The translations under genes were made by a program, and so were the position numbers. The notes under the pieces are model-generated. The model saw nothing but the letters and a program-made list of their open reading frames with translations. It had not been told where the DNA came from and ran no database searches. 64,000 bases of DNA, taken from Drosophila pseudoobscura. Taxonomy: Eukaryota > Arthropoda > Insecta > Diptera > Drosophilidae. Shown one piece after another: positions 9,441-23,400 of this stretch; position 1 is the stretch's first letter, and the number at the start of each line of letters is the position of its first letter. The stretch covers positions 23,064,001-23,128,000 of the forward strand of contig NC_046679.1 of the NCBI RefSeq assembly GCF_009870125.1, read 5' to 3'.

Positions 9441-12400
9441 GGACCCACTTCGCAGGCATCGGTGTTTTCGGTTCGTCTCGAATTATTATAAATCAACACC
9501 CTCCTCGTCTTGATATCGTGTCTTGTTGTGCCTTAAAAAATAAGAAAACGCAGAGAAATGGAAGGAAAAGGAAATTAAATGCAAACGAATGTATATTTTT
9601 TCTGTATATACTTGGGTACATACCTGAAAAAAGGTGCTGCTGGTGTTTATATAATTATTATTAAATTATTACGCTGCTATAGCATGCAAATTGTTGAAAT
9701 TGTGTATGCATTACGTTTTTTCCTTCTCACTTTGATTTCGTGGTGTATTTTTTACTTCTCTACGCTTTTATAATCGAGTCTTTGTCTGTATGTGTGTGTG
9801 TGTAAGTGTGTTGGTGTGTAACGTCGTCATGCGCTTGCCCTCGTGCGTTCTCTTTCATGCACATGTTCGAACATGCAGCTCTGCCAGCGCTCTTTCGCTG
9901 CTGCGGGCTGCCTTTTTCTGTTTTCTGCGTTCAATTCCGTAGGAAGGCTAGCAGCCCGCATTGCAGTCTTTTTTTTTAATATTATAAATTTGTAATATAC
10001 ATATGTTCGTAATGTATCTAAATTAAATTAAATAATTTCCTAGAAAATGCAGCAGCGCAGCTAAAGTAAATTTCGAAAGCATCTTCGCGTGTGTATAACT
10101 GTATATAAGCAGTGCCGCTGCCTGCACGTGTGGCTGTGTGTGAGTGTGTGTACATAACGAGTTGTGTTGTGTAAAAGGCTGTAGTCCGTCTCTTTCCTAC
10201 TACTCTTTCCTATATTTTTCTTTTCTTGCTCTTTGCAACAAGTTTTTTAGGGAACTTTTACTATTCGTTCTCGCCCTATTTGCCCCTGTAAAGAATTGGC
10301 CTTGTATGAAATATATTTCCCAACCTTCAAGAGTTAGAAACTACAATTGCAGCCAGCCAGCCAGCCAGGGTTTTTCGCTTTAATTGTTGCATGTTGCCGC
10401 TGCCTTGCCACGGGGCCATCGCCACCCCCCGCGAGCCCGTAGTAGGGTTGCCAAGTCAACCATTTCTATTGCGTTCTTTCTTAAGGCTTTCTCTTCCTGT
10501 GTAATTCCTTTTTTGGGGGAGGGAATGTATCAGTAGGGTAGCAGACAAGAGGAAAGCTGAAATGTCCCCATTTACAGTTAGCTGCAGAGTGAGTAAGTGC
10601 TTGGCATCCCGCTCGCACGCTCAGCTGTGCGTAGGCAGGTTTCGTAACAATGGTGGAAAACGGGGAGAGGGTGGGGAAAAAGAAAACGACAGGGGAACAC
10701 TATCCAATATGCTCGACTGAGTTTTTACAACAACGATATTCAAATATGTTCCAAACAAAGCCAACAACACGCACAAGGCATAACGAACGAGAGGAGGGAG
10801 AGCATGGTGTGCCACACACACACACACACACACACTCTTAAAAATTTTATCAATTATGCTGTTTAGGGTTGTCATCATACCTCATGAGGGTTGCCTAGTC
10901 TAGCCCCCGATACTAGAGGTAATTACATTCGCGTTTCTCCTTTATTTTTTGTTTCTTTGCGGCCCTTAACTTTTCCCCATTTTCAATTGTTGATAAAAAG
11001 CAGCAACAACAATTGAACCCGCTGCCGCCATATGTTGGAGTTGCCACACGCAAAGCAGAAATGTCTCACACACCCGTACTCAAACACACACACACACACA
11101 CACACACAGACGAATCCAAAACAAATACAACAAAATAAAGGCGCTGCCATATTTGTGGCCTCGCATATACCACAGTAATTTTTGTTCGTTTCGTCTGTGC
11201 TTTTTGGTGTGAAAAACTTGTGGCATTATAGGCTATAGCCGAGACTAGACTAGTGGTGGGTCACGATCAGAGTTGTTCCAATCCAATAACTCCATGTTAG
11301 AAATATATAAACATACAAGCTAATGTATAACAAAACCTTCAACATGATGTCGAAACTCTTTTTCTTGAACAGTTTGAATTTAACCTTTCGCTGTACTCTT
11401 GCTTCAGTGAACATACTCTCTTTTTGAGTCTAGTTCGTGTCACGCTCCCACCTCTCGCTTGATAAAAAAAAAATGTCGACATACAATTGAAAAACCAAAT
11501 ACAACTAATTTTCCTCAAAAGCTGACGTCGTCGTTTGGTTTGGGGCTTTGCTGGTCCCATTTTGATGGCCTTGAACTCGATTTATTTTTTGTTGCAATTT
11601 GCAGCTTTGGCAAATGTTTGGCGTTTGTTTAAGCTTAATTTTCTGTTGTTGTTTCATGTCAAATTTGAGTGATTGTCTGTCAATGTGGAACCACAAAAAG
11701 TGGTAGTGAAAAACCGAAACAGTGTCGTGTCAGAGTGAATCGTAAAAGGGCAGACAAGTCGAAACTACGCATTTTTCTTTTTTGTGGTATGGTGTGCTTG
11801 ATTCATATCGCTTTACATATGTAACGTTTCCCCCCCTATATGTACATAATGTAAAACTGCCCTGCGCTGACGTCGACGTTGCAAAGGGCAGTATATACAG
11901 CAGCCGCAGCACACGTTCAGGTCTTATTCGTTGCCTCTCCAGCCTACACACTCACACACACACAAACACATGGACACTTTTGCTTTGCTGCCTTTTCATT
12001 TCATCTTCTATTCTGGCAGCGAAACAAGCATGGCAACTCACACACACACACACGCGCGGCTCTGTGTGTGTCAAAACTTGTTTCTCGCTCGCACATAAAT
12101 AGGAAGAAGGGGGACACAAACACAAGAGCAAAGCAGCAAGCACCCTGCTGGCAGCAGCAGCGCAGCGTAGGATTACGAAAAGCAAAATATAAACAAAACT
12201 GCGGAAAACAGCTGACTTGGCCCAGCTGTGAGCGAGTGTGAGTGAGTGTCGAAAATTTTCCACTCAACGTGACACTCTCACGTTGCTCTCCCATGCTTCT
12301 CTCTCTTTGACATTCAGACTCACTCGTTCTCTTTTTGTCTATCTCGCTCTCGCTCTCTCTCTCTGCACGTGTCGTTGGCTGCGTTGGCGAACAGCTGTTA

Positions 12401-13098
12401 ACTTATTTACAGTTTTCATATGTTGTCCCCCCCCTCCCGTTCGTGGTGATTCTTTGAGTGTGGTGGTGCGTCGTGTGTATTTCCCCGCTTGGTGGTGTCT
12501 TCCATTGTGCTCGGGCAGTTTTCATTTTCCGCTGCGCTGGGTGCGTGCACTTGGTACCTGTAAATCTGGCTCTTTGTGCGTTTCCTTCTTTTCGCCAAGT
12601 TCCTTTTTCTTTGTATCCCTCTCTGTGCACACCCTTGATTTGTGCTGAGCCGGTTTTTATATATGTATTTTTTTTTAATTCATTGAACTGTGAGTGTTGC
12701 CACTCTTATCTTTGGTTTGCTGGCAGTCGGCAGTCGGTCTCTCTTTCTCCCTCTCTTACCTACATACACTGAGTACCTACATACATCGCTGTCAGCATTT
12801 CCTGTCTGCGCCCGCTGATCGCGCTTCGCTGCCTACTGCGCTGTTTGCCTATTTGCTATCTGCTGATGTCTGGCTGCGTCTCCATTTGTATTCCTCGAAT
12901 GTGACTCTCTCTCCCCTCCCTTTGTCTCCTTTGTGGCTATTTTTAAGAGGGTGAGCCACAGAGAGGAGGGAGAGCAACTTCTGACACGTTCTAAAAGCTT
13001 GCCCTCCTCTCTGTCTCTCTCTCTCTCTCTCACACATCTCGAATGCAACGTGACTACTTTTTCTAACCTTATTTGCCCGTCCCTTTCTTTCTTTGCAG

Positions 13099-13356
13099 CA
13101 CAAAACTCTACCCTTCGAGCACGCACATGCACGCACGCAAAAGGAATATCGGAATAAACCAACTGTAAAAGTGAAGTGCCAGATCCAGCATTAACAATAC
13201 ATAATTAAACAAAAAACAAACGAGGAAAAAAAACATTGAAATATTAAACATTAGACAAGTATTTTTGTGAGTGAAACAATTTTGAAATCAATATACCCAT
13301 TGGTTGTGTGTTGGCATGTTCAGTGTGTTCGATGCCGGTGCGGTTAAGTGTCGTCT
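13099..13356 (+). promoter_or_regulatory. ctrip leader exon end with two overlapping uORFs
   Basis: The leader exon starts after CTTTGCAG (13091-13098). Two upstream ATGs precede the main start: uORF1 13316-13396 (26 codons) and uORF2 13332-13373 (13 codons). Both run past the main ATG at 13357, and the three frames are all different. Such overlapping uORFs normally lower initiation at the main ATG, which would allow translational control of this E3 ligase. Confidence 0.5.
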
Positions 13357-16300
13357 ATGGCCGAATCCGTTAAAAGTCAATCGCTCTCTGCATTGACGGA
13401 GGGGCAGCACGACGGTAGCACAACAGCAACAGCAGCAGCAGCAGCCAATTGCAGTGCTGCCACTGTCAATACCAATTCAAATCACGGCTCGCATAAACAG
13501 CGCCGCAACAACAACAATAGAAGCCATAATCGCAACAAAAAAAGCTCCACCGCCGCAACAACAACAAATAATAATAATAATAATAGTACCAGTGCTGTCA
13601 ACTCCTCCGTCGCAGCTGGAGCATCCGCAGAAGTAGCCGTCTTCGAAGCCGCCTCTAATACTACCTCCGCCTCACGCCGTTCGCGCAGTCAAGGTCGCGT
13701 CAGCAGCAAGCAGCAGCAGCAGCAGCAGCAGCAGCATCAGCAGCATCAGGATCAGGATCGGGAGACGTCGCAGCTCGCCAAAAGGTCGTCCGCTTTTCGA
13801 GTAACCAGCTCACGTTCGCCCTCTTCGCCAGCGAACGCCAATAGCGATCAATCTATATCGCCTGGCAATCGAAAGCGCCAGCATCACCACCACCATCAGC
13901 AGCCGCAGCAGAAAAGCAGCAGCAACAACAGCACCAACAAGAAAGATAAAACCAATCGCAACAGCCATCAATGTAAGTAGTCCTGATAGTCCTGTAACCG
14001 CTCTACCTCTCAGAGAGAGGGATATTGTCCGTCTGTCCGTTTGTCACGTTAATCGATATTAACCCACTCGGACCCCATTAACCCTCTCCACCCTGGGGGA
14101 CCCCTACTACTGTAAAATCCTTCAACACAGCAGCAGGCTGTGGCTGGCAATGAGTTTTCAGTCATTTCAATCAATCAGTCATTCAACCACTAATGTCACA
14201 CTCTGCCGACAGTATATCAACCGACTAAAATATATAGAAATAGCTCTGAGCATTATTTTCGACGCATAATTATAAAATAGTTTGTCTAAATTTGAAACAC
14301 CCGGCGGGCGCCACATAACCACAACACTTATACAGCCCCAGTTTCAGTTGCATCTTCTTCGAGCAAGTATTAATCCCATTTTGGGCCTGTTTTCCCACAA
14401 TGCCTTTTTCAGCGGCACCCGGTGGAGATCAGCTGGTGGAGATCCCAACGCCGCCTAAGAAGCGACGCCTCCAGCCGACAACGCCCTACAACAACAATAA
14501 TAACAACAACGAGCCCGTATTTGAGGGAGGTGGTGGAGGAGGAGCAGCAGCTGCCGTCGCAACCGTAGGGGAAGGTGAGCAAACCACACGCCAGGCATCC
14601 GGCGGCGATTGTGTGGCCCAACGCACTCGCTCCAAGACCGTTTCACCGGAGGAGCGGCCCAGCACCAGCAGCGCAGCGGCCGCAGCACGCCGGGGACAAC
14701 TCGGGTACAGCCCCAGTAGCACCTCTTTGCCAGCAACCATCAAGCGCAAGTCCAGCGGAGGACTGGATAATAGCGCCACTCCCTTGCGCGGGGCACACAC
14801 AACAGGAACAGCAGCCACACGGACCGGACGCCCTGGCAATCTGCTGAACTACTACCGCAAGACGCGCAAGGTCAGCCACAGCCGCTCCAAGCAGCCGCAG
14901 GAGCAAGACCAACAGCGAGCCAGCAGCAGCAGCAGCGAGAATCGTCTGCAGGCAAGCGGTTCAGCTGTGATTGCAGCAGCAGCGGCCATTGAGGCCGCGT
15001 CGAGCAGCACCACCGAATCGCCGAAGAAGTCGTCACCGTCTTCGTACACCATTATCAAGCACGGGAAGAACCGCAAGAGCTTGCGCCACTCGCAGCAGCA
15101 GAACCTGGTGGAGGCCGGGGGAATTGACCAGGAGGTGGATAACAAGGACGGAAATCTGGACGTTGATAGCCTGCCGCTCCCGAGCACGTCCGCGGCGGAC
15201 AGCGCCGAGGTCAAGCCAACGTCGTCAACGACTGGCGCCGAGGGAGTAAACAACAGCTTTGAGGCGTCCCATTCAGAGGACACTTCGGAGGATCAGGACG
15301 ACGAGGAGGAGGAGGACGAAGACGAGGAGGAGGAGGTGGGCTTCTACGAGATTGTGAACTCTGCCGACTCTTCGTACGAGGAGGACGCCCAGATCGTTGC
15401 CGAGGAGGACGAGATCACCGAGGACGAGGACGTCGACGACGAGGAGGACGACGATATTGAAGAGGACGAGGATCTCGAGGAGGAAGACATCTCCGAGAGT
15501 GAATTTGCCCAGCAACTGATCGGGGAACTTGGTGGTGAGTCCTCCCCTTGACTACATTTTGCAAAGAGCACACACACACTGCATCCTGCATCCATCTGCT
15601 TTAGTTCTAAGACTTGGTCCTTGTAATTGTATGTCTATATGGTTGAATCTCTGATATTTCAGTTGTATATATGTAGTATGTAAGCCGTTGCTTCTCCCTC
15701 TGTTGTAGCCATAGATTGTAAACAGTTTTCTTTTATTTTTAGACCGAATTTATACTTTCTATTGTTGTGTCTCCCTCCCCCTCCCCGTATCCTGTGTTCT
15801 TCTTCCCCTGCATGTTTCCATTTGGCTTTGGACCTTTTCCAACACTTTTCTTTGAAGTTCTAACGTTTTCGTGTTTCAGTGTTGCCACACTGCTTTCGAA
15901 GGGCAAAATGAATTGCACTTTCTCGTAATGTTTTTTTGTTTTTCCATTTCTTTATTGTGTATCAGTTGGCGCATTTCTTATCAGTAATGACAAATGCAAA
16001 AACAACAAAATAAATCGTATACATAGTATATGAAGAAGCACTTCTTCCACGAGTACGAGTGCGCCGCCTCGTCTTGCCGTGCTATTCCCCAGTGTCTAGT
16101 ATATTGTTTTTGCAATTTTGATAAAACAAAAAAGGCAACCAACCAACCAACCAATTGTTTTTTTTCGCAATGCCAACGCACTCCAAATGCCAGCAGCGAC
16201 AAACAATCGGACCCTCAGTCTTGAATCGTGCATTGCGCTGTCTAGAACAATAACACAATACATATTCTATATATATATATTCCGCTGATTAAATACGGCT

Positions 16301-19065
16301 ACCTCCGCACTAATGGAAATACGTGTGCTTAAAGTCTAGTCCAATCGAGATTACTCTTCCTTCGAATATTGCATGTATGTACGTAACTAATATTTAACGA
16401 TGTCCTAGTTTTGTGTTGCGCGAAATGAATAATTTAGGGGAACCTTTTCTACAGTTCTCCGTGCTGCCACCACGCCACCTCGCCACCTCTTGTGCCCCTC
16501 CACACGCTTTCCACTTACTTTACGCCTATTCATCGAACTACTGCAATATACGCCCCACATTGTTTTTACTTAACCCCACATCTGTTACACACACACACAC
16601 ACCCACACACACATCACATCCCATTTTGTACTATGATATATATCATTTGTTGATTACTTTTAATTATGCTCTGCACTCGATGGCTCGATAAAATCCAGTG
16701 TTTTGCGTAGTACGTCCCAGTGCCCGCCCAGTGTGTCCCCATGCTATGCCATAGGATATTGTTTCCTCTTTTGTTCTACTGCTGGTCGGTCACACTGTAC
16801 CCCGAGTACGTTGTAGAACGCGAAACATGTGCAACAACGAACATTTTTGCATTTCAAATACGATTAAAAACAACCCCCTACCCCGGAAACCCCTTACCCC
16901 TTTGCCGACAACACACAAAATTGTTTTATTTTGCACGTTCGTTCGTTGTTGTTGTTGCAAATGTAGTTGTTTTATTTTCAAAATCAAATTTAAATAAAAT
17001 CAACCTTTACATTTAAAATAATTTCTCATTGTTGAAAGAAAGTGTCATATGGTTTTTTTTACAACTAAAAGAAACATTTCTTCTAACATGATTTGAGTCG
17101 TATTACATAAATATTTAATGCTGATGCTTCTCTTGTGTTGTTGATGATGATGATGATGATGTTGTTGTTTTTGTGCGGGAAACAATGCAATAGAAACAAA
17201 AAAGTAATCACCATAATACAACAAAATTCGGTGTTTACAAAGGAAGGAGACGGATGGCAACTGTGTGGCACAGGCATCGACACCGACACCGAAAGCCAGC
17301 GATAAACAGAGAGACGAAGAGACGTAGAGACGGAGAGTCGGAGAGAGAGAAGCAACTAGAGCAACAACATTGTAACAACAACAAACGAAGCGACGAAGCA
17401 AAGGTGTTTTCCAGCACTACTAGCTGAAGGAAACGAAAAGATATGGAAGATGGAGCTTGTGCTTGTGCTTGTGCTTGTGCTTGTGTGGGTGTATGCGTGG
17501 TTCGTTCACGCTTTTGCGTGCTTAGATTAGTGTGTGTGAGAGAGTGACATCAACAGCTATATAGCTACGGGCTTTAGCTGGAGAAGGCAACAGCGACAGC
17601 AGCAGCAACATCATCATTGTCAGCGACAGAAAGTCGTGCTCAGTGTCCCTCGTTCCCGTCCCCATCGTCTCTCTTCCACCCCTTTGCCTCCCTACTCTAC
17701 TATCCACACACTGCGCTCAAAAATACAAAAAAAAAACAATATTTTTGTTGCATTACATTACAAAAAAAAAAAAAAAAGAACAACAACAACTAACTCCAGT
17801 AGTGTAGATGCAAGAAATAACAAAATAAGACAAATACAATACCAAAAAACCATCCAAAAAGAATGACAAACATGAATGAATAAAGCTGTTTAACTGTTGT
17901 CTCCCACTACTCTCTCTTCTCTCTCTCTCTTTCTCTCTCTCTCTCTACGCCCCCTGCCCACTCTCTCTCTCTCTCAATCTTAATCTCTCTCTCTGTCTGA
18001 ACGTGAATTGTAAAAGGATCTAACAACAACAACAACAACAATAAACAACCACAAGACAAGAATACGACGACAACACCAACAACAAAAGCAACAAAGCTTT
18101 CAACAGCAGCAACGACAACAGCAAAGCACCATTCAGCGATAGGTGCAGAAAAGCTTTCAGCAGCACCAACAAAGGTTACAACAACAAGTGCAACAAAGTT
18201 CTCAACAACAGTGGCAAAGCATTCATCAACAACAAGTGCAGCCATAAAGCTAACGACAAATTCAACAACAGCAGCGGCAAAGTTTACAATAACTTCGACA
18301 AGAACAACTGTCACAAAGCTTTCAACAACAACTGCGAGCAGGCATTCAACAACGACAACCACTACAACAGAGTCAATAGCAACAGCAAAAACGTCGTCAG
18401 GCTATCACCAACGTGCCGCCCCCCATGGACAGGGGGCGGGGCCAGCTCCAGGTGCTTCATCAGCTGGTGGTGGCGGAATGCTGCCACGTGCCACACGCAG
18501 CAACAGTAGCCATAATAGCCATAATAGCCACAACAGCCATGGCAACATAAGCAATGCAATTGTTGATTATAGTATTATGGGCACGCCCCCGACAGTAGTG
18601 CCACACATGACAGCCACGCCATATGCCTTGACAGTGCAACAACAGCCACCTGGGGCACCTGGGGCACCTGGGGCACCTGGAGCACCGCCCCAACCACCGC
18701 CACAATTGTTGCCCACACATCAGTTTGCACATTTGTCTTCCTTTGTGACACCCACGGCGGCAGGGCATTATCCTCCCTACTTTGCACAGCAGCCGCCACC
18801 GCCGCCGCCCCAGCAGCAGCAGCATCATCATCATCATCCCCAACCGCATCAGCAACAACAGCCCCACTACTACCACAGTTCTGTGGCAGTATTACACCAA
18901 CCGCCACCACATCATTATACCTCCACAGGGGCAGGACCACCGCCGGCACTGTATCAGCAGCAGCCGCCGCCACAGCTGACGCGCTACACGGGTGGTGGAG
19001 GCGCCACAGCTACAGCGACAGCAGCCACATTTGTGCCACCGACGCAGCAGCAACAGAGCTACAAT

Positions 19066-19097
<32 letters not shown>

Positions 19098-20366
19098 CTC
19101 GTCCCTGCGACGCAGTTCACGTGGCAAGACGGGTTCCTGTGTGAGTTCGGCGGCAGCGGCACAGCAGCAGCAGCAACACCAATCACTCGGCAACGCTGCT
19201 GCTGCTACTGTTCAACAACAACAGCAGCAGGCACACCAACAGCCGCAGTTGCTGCCACCGCCGGGCACCTATCAGTACCAGCAAGTCGGTGGCAACACCG
19301 TTGTTGTGGCCGTGCGACACCAGCAACAGTTGCAACAGCAACAGCAGCAGCAGCACTTGGCTCTCCAGCAACAACAGCAGCAGCAGCAGCGTGCCACAAT
19401 CGTGCAACCGGGATTCCTCTTCAGCTATCGGAGTAACCATCCCCAACAACATCCGCCGCATCCTGCGCACCCCTCGCAGCAGCAACAGACGCAAGCAACT
19501 CAACAACAGTCGCAGACAACTCAACAACAGATCCATCAGGGGCCCAAAGCGACGCATAGCAGTGGTAAGAAGACGATGATGATGAAGAAGGAGGAGAAGA
19601 AGGAAGAAGAGGATGAAAGGATGAGAAACCGCCAGCAAACGAAAGCAGGGAAAAGCGCCCCAAATCATTGTTTAGGATTGGGATTAGGATTATTTTGGGC
19701 GGGGGAGGGAAGGGAAGGGAATTTCCCATTCGTGAGCAGAAAGAATAAGCTAAACACACACACACACTCATGCACGTACTCTCTCTCGCTCTCTACCTCC
19801 CTCCCTCCCTCCTTCACACACACTCTCACACACGTACTCTGCCCTAGGATTTAATGATTCCAGAATACAGTCGTGGTCCGCTGTAAATATATACATATGT
19901 ACAAATGTAGGTGTATAGGGTCTCTCGTCTCCTATTTGTGGTGCTGGTTATGGTCTGGGAAAAAGCCCAATCCCCCCACCCCCGCCCCGAACTGCACCCC
20001 CAATGCCCTGTCCTACTCTCACACTGTCGCTCGAGGGCTGGCTCTCTCTCTCTCTCTCTCTGTCTTTGCTCGCGGTGTCTGGCCCACTCTCCTCCAACCA
20101 ATTCTATCCGCAATCTCCCGTTAAATAAGAAGAAACACTAAATACCGTTTTGAATTTATCTCTCTCTCTCTCTCTGTGTGTGGCTGTCGCGCCTCCTCCC
20201 TCGCCTCCACCTGTGTCGTGTCGTGTGGCATAAACAACAAACATTCTGATTAGCAGCTTCGGATGCTTTAACCTATAGTTTGATGGCACAACAACCGCCA
20301 AGTGGACCGCCGCATGCAGGTGGACAGCAAGTAACGCCAGGTAAACCATATATCCGATCAGTAATT

Positions 20367-20423
<57 letters not shown>

Positions 20424-23400
20424 ACGCACACACAACACACCCATTACACCCATTACACATTTTGCTTTGATTTTGATTTTGATTCGTACATCCCGCACCC
20501 CACACCCCACCCCCCCACACCCCACACACATTTTGCTTTGATTTTGATTTGTACATACAACCCTCCCACAAAATCCACGCATTTACAGGTTGACCCTCTC
20601 CCCTCCCCCTTCCTCCAGGTGGCAGCACACTTAATTGTTATCGAAATTCGACCAAAAACCACTAAAACTATGCTTTAATTGCCTTATTTTGTATCATTTT
20701 ATCTAGTTTTTATTCTTTTGTTTGGTTCCTTTTAGTTTTTGATTTGAAGTTCTTTTCGTTTTCTACTTTTATGTATCATCCAATCGATTGTTGCCTTGCC
20801 TATCGAAATTCGTACATCTCTTAGTTTACCACGCTTTCCAACACTGTGAAGTTTGAGACAAACTTTAAATTTGAATTTTTCCAAAGAAAAATAACGAAAA
20901 AAAATGAAAAAAAAAATGGAAAAACTTGATTGTCTAATCCCCCCTTCCTTTCATTTCACTTTCGAAATTTCTGTTGAATGTTTTTTGAAAACCAAAACTC
21001 AAAACTCAAAACCCAATCACACACGTCTCACTTACTACGAAATCTCTTGCCTGTCGTATCGTCATGTCTGACTATGACTATTCTAACGATGAGTTTTCTT
21101 TGTTATTCGATGCCATCGTAGGTACCAACTCGACCAACCTCAGCATCGTTGCGGCCGCCTTGAGTGCCGCCCGGGACGTTCGCGAGTCGATAGCCGGCGT
21201 AGGAGGAAGCAGCAGCGGCAGTGGTGCCTCAGGAGCAGCAGTAGGGTCTGCTACAGGAGGTGGATCGTCTGCAGGTGGAGCCAGCGCGGTGGGCGCTACC
21301 AGCAGCAGCAGCGGCGGTGCCGGCTCAGCCAGCCAAAGCAACAATGTGACTTCTGGCGGCGGATCAGTGGCAGGCGGTGGCTCTGGCTCGGCCACCACCT
21401 CGACCACGAACAGCACCACCACCCAGCATGGAGCCGCCGACTCGGAGAGCGATGACAGCGAGGTGGGTCGTCTGCAGGCCCTGCTCGAGGCCCGCGGCCT
21501 GCCGCCGCATTTGTTCGGCGCCCTGGGGCCCCGCATGACTCACATCCTCCATCGCACGATCGGAAACAGCAGCAGCTCCAAGGCCAACCAGCTGCTCCAG
21601 GGACTGCAGTCGCACGACGAGTCCCAGCAGCTGCAGGCCGCCATCGAGATGTGCCAGATGCTGGTGATGGGCAACGAGGACACCCTGGCCGGATTCCCCA
21701 TCAAGCAGGTGGTGCCGGCCCTCATCAATCTGCTCCGCATGGAGCACAACTTCGATATCATGAACAACGCCTGTCGCGCCCTGGCCTACATGCTGGAGGC
21801 CCTGCCCCGCTCCTCGGGCACGGTCGTGGAGGCTGTGCCCGTGTTCCTGGAAAAGCTGCAGGTCATCCAGTGCATGGACGTGGCTGAACAGAGTCTCACG
21901 GCCCTCGAGATACTTTCGCGCCGCCACAACAAGGCCATCCTGCAGGCCAACGGCATCTCGGCCTGCCTCACCTACCTGGACTTCTTTTCGATTGTCGCGC
22001 AGCGCGCGGCTCTCTCCATCACCGCTAACTGCTGCCTGAACATGCACTCGGAGGAGTTCCACTTTGTCTCCGAGAGCTTGCCCAACCTCGCCCGCCTGCT
22101 CTCGCAGCAGGACAAGAAGTGCGTGGAGAGCGTCTGCTCGGCCTTCTGCCGCCTGGTGGAGAGCTTCCAGCACGACAGCAAGCGCCTGCAGCAGATCGCC
22201 AGCGCGGATCTGCTCAAGAACTGCCAGCAGCTGCTGCTGGTCACCCCGGCCATACTGAACACGGGCACCTTCACCGCCGTCGTCCGAATGCTGAGCCTCA
22301 TGTGCGGCAGCTGCCCCGACCTGGCCATCTCCCTGCTGCGCAACGACATTGCCGCCACCCTGCTCTACCTGCTGACAGGGAACGCGGAGCCGGCTGCGGC
22401 CAGTGCCACGCACGTGGAGCTCATCTCCCGCTCCCCCTCGGAGCTGTACGAGCTGACGTGCCTCATTGGGGAGCTGATGCCGCGCCTGCCCCTGGACGGG
22501 ATCTTCTCGGTGGACGCCCTGCTGGACAGACCCACGCTCAACACCCAGGACCAGGTGCACTGGCAGTGGCGCGACGATCGCGGCGCCTGGCACAACTACT
22601 CGACCATTGATTCGCGCCTCATCGAGGCCGCCAACCAGAGCAGCGAGGATGAGATCAGCCTCAGCACGCTGGGACGCACCTACACTGTCGATTTTCATGC
22701 CATGCAGCAGATAAACGAGGACACTGGCACCACCCGTCCAGTGCAGCGCCGCATGAATCACAACTATGTGGCGCCCATGGCTGCCGGACAGGATTTGACC
22801 ACAAACTCCTCAGCGGCGGCAGCAACAGCAGGAGCAGGCTCAGCCCCAGCTGCAAATGGAGCCTCCACATCGGCCCAAGCAGCGGCAGCAGCAGCCTCAG
22901 CATCGACGTCCACATCCGCATCCACAGCGACAGCTACATCCTCAAGCAATGCCAACAACAATAATAATAACAACAACAATAACAATCCACCACGAAGCCA
23001 GTCGAAACGTCGTCCCTCGCTGGACGCAAGGATTGCCTGTCTGAAGGAGGAGCGCGGCCTGGCCGCCGAATTCATCAAGCACATATTCAACGTCCTGTAC
23101 GAGGTGTACAGCTCCTCGGCGGGGCCCAATGTGCGCTACAAGTGCCTGCGGGCACTGCTCCGGATGGTCTACTACGCCACACCGGAGCTGCTGCGTCAGG
23201 TGCTCAAGTACCAGCTGGTCTCGAGCCACATTGCCGGAATGCTGGGCAGCAACGACCTCCGCATCGTGGTGGGGGCCCTGCAGATGGCCGAGATACTGAT
23301 GCGCCAGCTGCCCGATGTCTTTGGCACCCATTTCCGACGCGAGGGCGTCATCTATCAGTTCAGCCAGCTGACGGACCCCAACAATCCGATCTGCTCGAAT

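Larger units (their letters stand above)
7073..13098. other. Long non-coding region 5' of ctrip (promoter(s), leader exon(s), intron)
   Basis: No coding region is supported in these 6 kb. Contents: microsatellites (GT at 7230-7261, CA near 10815-10834, 11084-11108 and 12040-12052, CT-rich tracts at 8166-8182 and 13012-13032); a degenerate duplicated segment at 8936-9440; a possible TATA box (TATATAAG, 10102-10109); a 10-bp inverted repeat at 9902-9911/9951-9960; and an acceptor CTTTGCAG at 13091-13098 that begins the ctrip leader exon. The ctrip transcription start is probably in here, but I cannot place it. Confidence 0.5.
15535..18016 (+). other. Large ctrip intron 2
   Basis: This is a 2.5-kb intron without coding sequence. 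It contains a motif 1 match at 16787-16797, a hexanucleotide repeat at 17455-17484 and CT-rich tracts before the proposed acceptor at 18016. Confidence 0.7.

Noticed and set aside
19565..19854. Extension of the Gln-rich ctrip frame past 19564
   Set aside because: A consensus donor (G|GTAAGA) at 19564/19565 in the correct phase and the change to repeat-derived peptide argue that this part is intronic.
20368..20600. CA run and repeated TTTTGCTTTGATTTTGATT blocks considered as a CRISPR-like or satellite array
   Set aside because: Only two copies with no regular spacers; it is ordinary intronic microsatellite and slippage duplication.
21364..22761. 465-codon open frame on the minus strand
   Set aside because: It is the reverse-strand shadow of the GC-rich ctrip exon encoding the ARM and WWE domains, which has clear homology on the + strand.
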